Assembly (NCBI GenBank): GCA_012520235.1 | Contig: JAAYOR010000109.1 | Location: forward strand, 1 to 39,951 | DNA: 39,951 nt | Direction of reading: 5' to 3' | From: Fretibacterium sp. | Lineage (GTDB): Bacteria; Synergistota; Synergistia; Synergistales; Aminobacteriaceae | Shown here: positions 34,184 to 39,951 of the stretch, piece after piece | How the letters are laid out: every line of letters begins with the position of its first letter | Numbering within the stretch: position 1 is the stretch's first letter | Program-made: the position numbers and the translations under genes | The notes under the pieces: generated by a model | Database searches by the model: none | Seen by the model: the letters and a program-made list of their open reading frames with translations, nothing else | What the model was told of the DNA's origin: nothing

Positions 34184-35396
34184 TGAACTGACCTCTCATA
34201 TCCAAGGGCTTTTCTCTTCAGACTTCACCCTCTCCTCTCTTATCGTTGGCGGAGAGCTGGCGGAACTGAAAAAACACACAAGCGGTCATTGCTATTTCAC
34301 GCTTCTGGGCAAAGAGAGCAGAATAGCCTGCGCCATCTTCAAACGGGAGGCGGGCCGGATCCCGCAATGGCCTAAAAACGGAGATGCTGTGCTGGTCGAA
34401 GGCCGTGTTGACCTCTATGCGGCTCGAGGTGTCTACCAGCTCTACGCGCGTCGCATCGTTCCGGTGGGCGCCGGCGCGGTGGATCGAGCGCGCCAGGAGC
34501 TCAAGGAGCGCCTGACGCGCGAAGGGCTCTTTGCCCAGGAGCTGAAGCGCTCCATCCCGCGTTATCCCACGCGCGTCGCTCTGGTGACCTCTCCGACCGG
34601 GGCTGCTGTCAAGGACGTGCTTCGCGTTGCCGGGCGCCGTTACCCCGCCTGTCCTCTCGTCATCGTGCCGGCCCTTGTCCAGGGTGCGGACGCGCCGGAG
34701 GATATCGTAAGAGCCCTCTCTCAGGCCGCACTTTTGCCCGCCCTCGACTGTGTGCTCCTGGTGCGTGGCGGGGGTGGCCGGGAGGACCTGGTCCCCTTTG
34801 ATGACGAGCGCGTGATCCGGGCTGTGCGCTCCTCTCCTGTCCCTGTGGTCAGCGGTGTGGGGCATGAGGTCGATGTGACCCTGTGTGACCTGGCTGCGGA
34901 CCTCCGCGCCGCCACCCCCTCAGCTGCTGCCGAGATGGTCTTTCCCGACCAGGAAGAGCTGCGGCTGCGGCTGGGCAGCGCGGCCGCGCGCCTGAAAGCT
35001 GCGGCCTCCACGCGCTTGAACGAGGCGGAGAAGCGCCTGAGCCGCGCGGAAGAGACTTTGACGTTGCGCATTTCACGTCAGCTGGGCGCAGCACGGGAGG
35101 CCATCGCCTCAAGGCTTTTGCGTTTTGAGGCTGCTGTTCGTCTGGCCATCGCGCGGGGAGAGAGCGCTCTGGCCTCAATGGCTGCCTCCCTGCAGGCGCT
35201 GTCGCCGCTGGCAGTCCTGGCGCGCGGGTTTGTGACCTGCGAACGTGACGGCAAACGCCTTCGCTCCGTGAGGGAGCTCGCGGCTGAGGACGAGGTGGCG
35301 CTGAGCTTCAGTGACGGGGTCGCCAGGGCGAGGGTGACCGGGACCACGGGAAAAGAAAAAGACTATCCGCAGATTACGCAGATGGACGCAGATTAA
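34143..35396 (+). CDS. xseA: exodeoxyribonuclease VII large subunit
   Basis: XseA is the catalytic large subunit of exonuclease VII, which cuts single-stranded DNA from both ends into short oligos. The N-terminal OB-fold (SSLIVGGELAELKKHTSGH, about 30-48) binds DNA. The catalytic core has VALVTSPTGAAVKDVLRVAG (about 141-160) and ALDCVLLVRGGGGREDL (about 198-214), then PVVSGVGHEVDVTLCDLAAD (about 234-253). A long coiled coil follows. ATG at 34143 is preferred, with AAAAAGGA 9 bases upstream; a longer frame from 34071 would add a lysine-rich stretch. The last ten codons (YPQITQMDAD) are encoded by an intergenic-type repeat. No xseB gene follows. Confidence 0.93.
   Translation: MIRARVPRSQVTVDELTSHIQGLFSSDFTLSSLIVGGELAELKKHTSGHCYFTLLGKESRIACAIFKREAGRIPQWPKNGDAVLVEGRVDLYAARGVYQLYARRIVPVGAGAVDRARQELKERLTREGLFAQELKRSIPRYPTRVALVTSPTGAAVKDVLRVAGRRYPACPLVIVPALVQGADAPEDIVRALSQAALLPALDCVLLVRGGGGREDLVPFDDERVIRAVRSSPVPVVSGVGHEVDVTLCDLAADLRAATPSAAAEMVFPDQEELRLRLGSAAARLKAAASTRLNEAEKRLSRAEETLTLRISRQLGAAREAIASRLLRFEAAVRLAIARGESALASMAASLQALSPLAVLARGFVTCERDGKRLRSVRELAAEDEVALSFSDGVARARVTGTTGKEKDYPQITQMDAD
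35367..35395 (+). repeat. three tandem CGCAGATTA-type units ending xseA
   Basis: CCGCAGATTA, CGCAGATGGA and CGCAGATTA lie end to end. The repeat contains the last codons and stop of xseA, and the tail it encodes (YPQITQMDAD) has no match to the XseA family. The A-rich gap after it (35396-35450) has further short AAAAAG-type units. Confidence 0.8.
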
Positions 35397-35465
35397 AAAA
35401 CAGGAAAAAATATGGAAAAAGAAAAAAGATAAAAAGCAAAAAGACAAAAGGAGAGAGGGAATGGT

Positions 35466-36497
35466 TTGCTGAAGGCTTTGGAATGGCTGGATGAGGAGCG
35501 GGCCTTGCGGCTTCTGGATCAACGCGCCCTGCCGGGCGCGGAGCTCTACGTCCTGTGCCGTCAGGTGGAGGAGGTGGCTCAAGCCATTGAGAACATGACG
35601 GTCCGGGGCGCCCCGGCCATCGGCATTGCGGCGGCTTATGGGACTGTCCTGGCCGCCCGGGAGGGCCCGGAGGCTGTGGCGGACGCCCTGAAGCGTCTGG
35701 CTCGGACCCGACCCACGGCGGTCAACCTTTTTCAGGCTTTGGCTCTGATGAAACATTCTTTGGGCGCCGCACGTCAGCTCTCCCCGCTTGAGCTTGAGGA
35801 GCGTCTCCTTGGAGAGGCACGTCGATTTCACGAGGAGGACCTTAAAAACAACCACAGGCTCGGGGAGTTCGGTGCCGCGCTCCTGCCCGATAGGGCGACG
35901 GTCCTCACGCACTGTAACGCGGGCGCCATTGCGACGGGTGGACATGGGACGGCGCTTGGAGTGCTGCGGTCCGCGCGGGAGGCTGGTAAGCAGGTCCGCG
36001 TTTACGCGGACGAGACGCGCCCGTTGCTCCAGGGCGCGCGCCTGACGGCCTGGGAGCTGGCGCGGGACGGCTTTGACGTGACCCTCATCGCGGACAGCAT
36101 GGCAGCGGCTCTGATGAAGTCCGGCGAGGTGGACGCCGTCATCGTAGGGGCGGATAGGATTGTCCGCAACGGAGACACTGCGAACAAGATAGGGACCTAC
36201 ATGCTGGCGGTCCTGGCCGAAGCCCACCAGATCCCTTTTTACGTCGCCGCACCCTGGAGCACCGTAGACACGAGCCTGCCGGACGGCTCTCACATCCCCA
36301 TCGAGGAGCGGAGCGAGGAGGAGCTGCGGGTTCTCTTTGAGGGGCGGGTCCCCGATGAGGTCAAGATCTGGAACCCGGCCTTTGACGTGACTCCGGCGCA
36401 CCTTATCTCGGCCATCATCACAGAGCGCGGGGTCTTCAGGGGCCCGGGATATGATTTGAAAGAATTTGAGGCACGGCCTTTCGTGACGGCCTCGTGA
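35466..36497 (+). CDS. mtnA: S-methyl-5-thioribose-1-phosphate isomerase
   Basis: MtnA isomerises methylthioribose 1-phosphate to methylthioribulose 1-phosphate in methionine salvage, and can act on 5-deoxyribose 1-phosphate in related pathways. The signature [17 protein letters not shown] (about 43-59) binds the substrate phosphate. Catalytic Cys is in [19 protein letters not shown] (about 149-167), and the Asp is in [19 protein letters not shown] (about 226-244). At 343 residues it is full length. TTG at 35466 follows GAGAGAGGGA by 5 bases; the nearby ATG at 35461 is out of frame and hits a stop. A terminator stem begins inside its last codons. Confidence 0.95.
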   Translation: MLKALEWLDEERALRLLDQRALPGAELYVLCRQVEEVAQAIENMTVRGAPAIGIAAAYGTVLAAREGPEAVADALKRLARTRPTAVNLFQALALMKHSLGAARQLSPLELEERLLGEARRFHEEDLKNNHRLGEFGAALLPDRATVLTHCNAGAIATGGHGTALGVLRSAREAGKQVRVYADETRPLLQGARLTAWELARDGFDVTLIADSMAAALMKSGEVDAVIVGADRIVRNGDTANKIGTYMLAVLAEAHQIPFYVAAPWSTVDTSLPDGSHIPIEERSEEELRVLFEGRVPDEVKIWNPAFDVTPAHLISAIITERGVFRGPGYDLKEFEARPFVTAS

Positions 36498-36526
36498 CGG
36501 GATGGTCACGAAAGGCAATCTTTTTT
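36476..36526 (+). terminator. terminator overlapping the mtnA stop
   Basis: GCCTTTCGTGAC (36476-36487) pairs perfectly with GTCACGAAAGGC (36505-36516): 12 bp with a 17 base loop. AATC and six Ts follow. The left arm is inside the mtnA coding end. Confidence 0.85.
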
Positions 36527-36531
36527 GATTT

Positions 36532-36556
36532 CTTTGAACTTTGAACTTTGAACTTT
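36532..36556 (+). repeat. CTTTGAA tandem repeat
   Basis: Three perfect CTTTGAA heptamers (36532-36552) and a partial fourth lie between the mtnA terminator and the ahcY ribosome site. Confidence 0.8.
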
Positions 36557-36580
36557 TCATGATTCTAGGAGGTCGTTCAG

Positions 36581-37825
36581 TTGGGACAGTATAAGGTTAT
36601 GGACATGAGTCTGGCGGAGCACGGATGGAAGAAGATGGAGTGGGCGTGGCAGTATATGCCTTCGCTCCAGTTCGTGTACAAGAAATACAAAGACGCCCAG
36701 CCGTTCAAGGGCGCGACGATAGCTGCATGTCTCCATCTGGAGGCCAAGACGGCCAACCTGCTTCTGACGCTCTCCCACCTCGGGGCGACGGTGGCTGCCT
36801 GTGGCAGCAACCCGCTCTCGACCCAGGACGATATCTGTGCGGCGCTGGCCGACAAAGGTGTTCACGTCTACAGTCACCGGGGCATGTCCACGGACGAGTA
36901 CTTTGACTACGTGCGCACGGTGCTCAACTATAAGCCCAACATCATCATCGACGACGGCGCGGATCTGGTCGTCACGCTTCATCAGGAGCTCCCCGATCTC
37001 ATTCCCGGCATTTTAGGCGGCTCGGAAGAGACCACCTCGGGGGTCAAGCGTTTGAAGGCGATGGAGAACCAGGGCGTCCTGAAGTTCCCGATGATCGCGG
37101 TCAACGACGCTCTCAGCAAGTACCTCTTTGACAACCGTTATGGTACGGGCCAGTCCGTCTGGGACGGCTTCATGCGTACCACCAATATGATAGTGGCGGG
37201 CAAAACCGTCGTGGTGGTCGGCTACGGCTGGTGCGGGCGCGGTGTCGCGATGCGAGCTGCGGGCCTGGGGGCGCGGGTCATCGTGACAGAAACTGATCCT
37301 CATAAAGCATGTGAGGCGCTGATGGACGGCTTTGACGTCATGACCCTGGAGAAGGCATCCCGGGTGGGTGATATCTTCATGACGCTGACGGGTAACGTCA
37401 ACGTCATCCGCAGGGAGCATTTTGAGCTGATGAAGGACGGGGCGGTGCTGGGCAACGCGGGACATTTTGACGTCGAGATCAGCAAGCCGGACCTGGCCTC
37501 CCTGGCAGAGCGGGTGGAGCGGCTCAGGGAGAACGTGGACAGCTACGTGATGAAGGACGGCCGCCGCCTGCACCTGCTTGGCGAGGGACGCCTGACCAAC
37601 CTGGCCTGCGCTGACGGGCATCCCATCGAAATCATGGACCTGAGCTTCTCCCTTCAGCTGGAGGCCGCGCTGTACGTCTACACTCACAAGATGGCCCCGG
37701 GACTTTATGCCGTCCCTGAGGAGACGGACCGAGCTGTCATGGAGTCGAAGCTGGCTGCGCTGGGCATCGCCATCGACAGAATGACGCCCGAGCAGGTCGA
37801 GTACATGAAGAGCTGGCAGGAGTGA
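36581..37825 (+). CDS. ahcY: adenosylhomocysteinase
   Basis: AhcY splits S-adenosylhomocysteine, the by-product of methyl transfer, into adenosine and homocysteine. The active-site stretch FDNRYGTGQSVWDG is at about 182-195. The NAD-binding loop is GYGWCGRGVAMRAAGLGARV (about 213-232). Earlier landmarks are CLHLEAKTANLL (about 48-59) and DDGADLVV. The length of 414 places it with the short form lacking the roughly 40-residue insert of plant and many bacterial enzymes. TTG at 36581 follows AGGAGG by 8-9 bases. It sits behind a terminator, so it needs its own promoter, for which I see no strong match. A hairpin-rich gap follows. Confidence 0.95.
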   Translation: MGQYKVMDMSLAEHGWKKMEWAWQYMPSLQFVYKKYKDAQPFKGATIAACLHLEAKTANLLLTLSHLGATVAACGSNPLSTQDDICAALADKGVHVYSHRGMSTDEYFDYVRTVLNYKPNIIIDDGADLVVTLHQELPDLIPGILGGSEETTSGVKRLKAMENQGVLKFPMIAVNDALSKYLFDNRYGTGQSVWDGFMRTTNMIVAGKTVVVVGYGWCGRGVAMRAAGLGARVIVTETDPHKACEALMDGFDVMTLEKASRVGDIFMTLTGNVNVIRREHFELMKDGAVLGNAGHFDVEISKPDLASLAERVERLRENVDSYVMKDGRRLHLLGEGRLTNLACADGHPIEIMDLSFSLQLEAALYVYTHKMAPGLYAVPEETDRAVMESKLAALGIAIDRMTPEQVEYMKSWQE

Positions 37826-38183
37826 CGGGACTGTGGCGCGCCTGGAACGAGGAAAGCCCGAATATCTTGTTTGTTGTATTTGAGGAAGCGCTGATTAAAT
37901 GGCTTTACGAAAACCATGGGGCTCCGCCCCATACCCCGCGAGGGGACTAAGTCCCCTCGACCCCATTTATCCTTTTCTTGAGGGACGGTACTGATGCCCC
38001 TCAAGAAAAGGATTTACGGGTTCCAAGGGTCTCAGACCCTTGGTGGGGGGTTGGGGCAGCACAAAGGCAACTGTGCCTTTGCGCTGCAGGGCATCGGCTG
38101 CAGCGCCGACAACCTGTCGGTTGCCGTAAGCTGGCCGATTGCCGCGGTGAAACCCCCAAGGTCTTTTACTGGAGGGATAGGGA
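37826..38183. repeat. hairpin-mosaic region between ahcY and deaminase gene
   Basis: No gene is supported in this 358 bp gap. From 37916 it is a run of near-perfect hairpins. They are 37916-37932 (7 bp), 37939-37959 (9 bp), 37969-38013 (16 bp perfect), 38023-38043 (9 bp), 38056-38087 (13 bp with one mismatch) and 38106-38120 (6 bp). GCGCTGCAG (38081-38089) can also pair with CTGCAGCGC (38098-38106), competing with the fifth hairpin. AACCCCCAAGG (38151-38161) can pair loosely with 38038-38052. The ribosome site of the next gene is at about 38171. Confidence 0.85.
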
Positions 38184-39473
38184 ATGGCGACGTTGTTCAA
38201 AGATGTCTTGATGCTGGACGGGGAGCAGGATAGAGCGCGCCGAGGGCATCTGCTTGTCTCTAAGGGGCGGATTGAGTCGGTTCTGGATATCTCCGAGACG
38301 CCGCCCTCTGCCGATAAGGTTGTCGCCGGTCATGGACGCATGGCGGTCATCCCCGGTTTTGTGAACGCACACGGCCATGCGGCGATGATGCTGCTGCGCG
38401 GCCTGGGCGAAGAAGCGCCCCTGATGGAGTGGCTCCAGGAAAAAATCTGGCCGGTCGAGGAGAAGCTGACCCCCGAGCACATCTACTGGGGCACGTCGGC
38501 GGCCATCATGGAGATGCTGGGGACGGGCACCACCTGCTTTGCCGACATGTACTTTGAGATGGATAGAGTGGCGGAAGCTGCCCTTGGTGCAGGGATCCGC
38601 GCGGCGCTCTGCCGGGGGATCACGGCCGGAGTGCCGGGCAAGATCGAGCGGTCTTTAAAGGAGAACCTGGAGCTGGCCGAGACCTGGCACGGTCGAGAGG
38701 GGCTCCTGACCGTACAGATAGGTCCTCACGCTCCTTACACGGTCCCGCTGGAGGCCATGAAGACCATCACGGCCTCGGCTCGTGAGAAGGGGCTGGGGAT
38801 CCAATTTCATTTCCTTGAGACGGAGTGGGAGAGGAGCTATCTCCGTGATGAGCTCAAGAAAACACCTCAGGCCTACCTTGAAGAGACGGGGCTGCTCTCA
38901 GCCGGGACGGTGCTGGCCCACGCTGTGTGGCTCATGCCGTCGGAGGCGGAGAGCATGGATCTCTCTCAGGTGACGCTGGTCCACAACCCGTGCAGCAACA
39001 TGAAGCTGGGCAGCGGCGTGATGCCCTTGCACGAATGGCTTGAGCGCGATGTGTCTGTCGCGTTGGGCACGGACGGTGCGTCCAGCAACAACCGGCTGGA
39101 CATGTGGGGCGAGATGAGGGCGGCAGCGCTCCTCCACAAGGGGGTGACGCGCGACCCTGTGGCGGTCTCAGCTCTTGACGTCCTGCGCATGGCGACCTAT
39201 GAGGGCGCTCGGGCTCTAGGCTTTGCGCGGAAGGGGATGCTCCGGGAGGGCTGGATGGCGGACCTCGTCCTGGTGGACCTGGATAAGTCTCATTACGTCG
39301 GTGTGAACGAGGAGAACCTGGCGATGTTCCTCGTCTACGCGGGGAGCTCGTCGGACGTGACCGGCACGATGGTAAACGGCAGATGGCTCTACCGCAACGG
39401 CGATTACCCGACGATGGACCGGGACGAGATCCTGCAGAAGGTCCGGGAGGCGCGGGAGGCTATTACGAAGTAG
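38184..39473 (+). CDS. mtaD: methylthioadenosine/S-adenosylhomocysteine deaminase
   Basis: A metal-dependent amidohydrolase of the MtaD/DadD family that removes ammonia from 5'-methylthioadenosine, S-adenosylhomocysteine and sometimes 5'-deoxyadenosine. The barrel metal ligands His63 and His65 are in NAHGHAAMMLLRG. His209 (FHFLETEWE), His246 (LAHAVW) and Asp297 (GTDGASSNN) complete the site. The C-terminal beta segment (ADLVLVDLDKSH) rejoins the composite domain. At 429 residues it is full length. ATG at 38184 has GGAGGG about 7 bases upstream. With mtnA and ahcY nearby, it likely recycles SAM by-products. Confidence 0.92.
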   Translation: MATLFKDVLMLDGEQDRARRGHLLVSKGRIESVLDISETPPSADKVVAGHGRMAVIPGFVNAHGHAAMMLLRGLGEEAPLMEWLQEKIWPVEEKLTPEHIYWGTSAAIMEMLGTGTTCFADMYFEMDRVAEAALGAGIRAALCRGITAGVPGKIERSLKENLELAETWHGREGLLTVQIGPHAPYTVPLEAMKTITASAREKGLGIQFHFLETEWERSYLRDELKKTPQAYLEETGLLSAGTVLAHAVWLMPSEAESMDLSQVTLVHNPCSNMKLGSGVMPLHEWLERDVSVALGTDGASSNNRLDMWGEMRAAALLHKGVTRDPVAVSALDVLRMATYEGARALGFARKGMLREGWMADLVLVDLDKSHYVGVNEENLAMFLVYAGSSSDVTGTMVNGRWLYRNGDYPTMDRDEILQKVREAREAITK

Positions 39474-39487
39474 GGCGGTTCCTTTTA

Positions 39488-39557
39488 ACCGCGAAATACG
39501 CGAAAGCTTGTATCGGCCTGTTCTTTCTTTTTCGTGTCTTTCGCGGTCCTTTTTTTC
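39488..39557. terminator. terminator-like repeat after mtaD
   Basis: ACCGCGAAA (39488-39496) and TTTCGCGGT (39539-39547) form a 9 bp stem with a long loop. CC and seven Ts (39550-39556) follow. A second partial unit, ACGCGAAAG (39498-39506), lies inside the left part. It can serve as terminator for mtaD. Confidence 0.6.
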
Positions 39558-39585
39558 TGTTTTTCCATTTCTCATTTGCGGTTCT

Positions 39586-39951
39586 TTATTCCTGTGCCCA
39601 GTAGCGGTCGATCTCGACTCGGGCATCGGCCTCTGAGAGGTTGAAGATCCTGGCCACCCTCGCCACGGTTTCGTCCCGGGAAGCGCCAAAATCACGGCAC
39701 ATCCCCACGGCTCCCTGAATACTGCCCCTTGCCTCGCCTTCAACTCTGCCGAGCTCTATGCCTTCAGCCCTGCCGAGCTCTATGCCTTCAGCTCTGCCCT
39801 CAGCTCTGCCTTCCTCCAGTCCTGCGGCTCTGCCCCTGGTCAGAGCGCTATCCACTATGTTCACCTGGTAGCGCAGCCCGTCCTGGTAACGGTCAAAACG
39901 CGCGCGGTCCTCCGCTGAAAGAGCTAGGTAGTCCAGACGCTTCTTGGCCTC
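39586..39951 (-). CDS. Rpn-family nuclease/transposase-like protein, C-terminal part
   Basis: The frame runs off the right edge without a start, so only 121 C-terminal residues are seen. The visible part begins EAKKRLDYLALSAEDRARFD, then YQDGLRYQVNIVDSALTRGR, and ends with an FNLSEADARVEIDRYW helix. This is the usual tail of Rpn/PD-(D/E)XK-type proteins (once called putative transposase, TIGR01784). The middle is a charged repeat, GRAEGIEL-type units (about residues 48-64 of the fragment). In DNA it is two 24 bp copies at 39746-39793. The catalytic domain lies outside the window. These genes often occur in many copies in a genome; whether this one is mobile is unknown. Confidence 0.72.
   Translation of the reverse strand, partial: EAKKRLDYLALSAEDRARFDRYQDGLRYQVNIVDSALTRGRAAGLEEGRAEGRAEGIELGRAEGIELGRVEGEARGSIQGAVGMCRDFGASRDETVARVARIFNLSEADARVEIDRYWAQE
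39746..39793. repeat. two 24 bp tandem repeats in Rpn-like gene
   Basis: CTGCCGAGCTCTATGCCTTC begins each copy (39746-39769 and 39770-39793). The second copy ends with one base changed. A shorter degenerate unit follows. In the minus-strand protein it encodes repeats of the form GRAEGIEL. Confidence 0.85.

Noticed and set aside
35175-36560. 461-codon minus-strand frame opposite xseA end and mtnA
   Set aside because: It is antisense to conserved enzymes, and its start reads through the CTTTGAA and CGCAGATTA repeats; no domain is visible.
37826-38183. Known SAH or SAM riboswitch before the deaminase gene
   Set aside because: The region is highly paired, but I cannot find the conserved core of a known SAM/SAH class; the mirrored palindromes look more like a repeat.

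Overview
The window is about 40 kb of GC-rich bacterial DNA with tightly packed genes and frequent GTG/TTG starts. The organism is diderm: it has a Kdo transferase (waaA), an OmpH/Skp chaperone, a type IV pilus secretin and minor pilins. It also carries a complete nine-gene V/A-type ATPase operon in the Thermus gene order, and an efp - CD1247-like - asp23 - nusB - xseA run typical of Firmicutes. LPS plus V-ATPase plus a Firmicute-like efp/asp23 block suggests a Synergistota-type fermenter. That placement is inference; there is no rRNA in the window to confirm it.

Layout. 1-246: end of a TauE/SafE permease. 348-6255: a plus-strand surface-sugar cluster with a NeuB-type nonulosonate synthase, SpsF-type cytidylyltransferase, PseE-like methylase, N-acetyl sugar amidotransferase, PseH-like acetyltransferase and a ManC-like enzyme with a degenerate cupin domain. 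6549-9258: ompH, a Cof-type HAD phosphatase and a periplasmic-binding-like protein. 9244-10539 (minus): waaA. 10687-12740: transaldolase and a DUF533 protein. 12845-21517 (minus): V-ATPase genes, transcribed G/H-I-K-E-C-F-A-B-D, with a good promoter and a TetR-operator-like palindrome in front. 21873-22142 (minus): rpsT. 22528-26398: a DinG helicase translationally coupled to three minor pilin-like genes. 26820-31298: pilM-N-O-P-like genes and secretin pilQ. 31449-35396: efp, CD1247-like, asp23, an unknown membrane protein, nusB and xseA. 35466-39473: mtnA, ahcY and an MTA/SAH deaminase (S-adenosylmethionine by-product recycling). The right edge holds the end of an Rpn-family nuclease gene (minus).

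How it fits together. The first block makes and activates a nine-carbon acidic sugar for a surface glycan or glycoprotein. waaA and ompH serve the outer membrane. The ATPase K subunit has all five residues known to bind Na+ in the Enterococcus hirae ring, so a sodium-coupled pump or synthase is predicted. The pilus block supplies the inner-membrane platform, secretin and minor pilins, but no motor ATPase or major pilin is present here.

The most unusual DNA is non-coding. Between ahcY and the deaminase lies a roughly 250 bp mosaic of nested perfect hairpins. A 28 bp inverted repeat interrupted by a 22 nt insertion lies between the minor pilins and pilM. An 11-12 bp inverted repeat brackets the -10 box of efp. 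Several short tandem-repeat families sit in intergenic gaps and run into the 3' ends of nusB and xseA.
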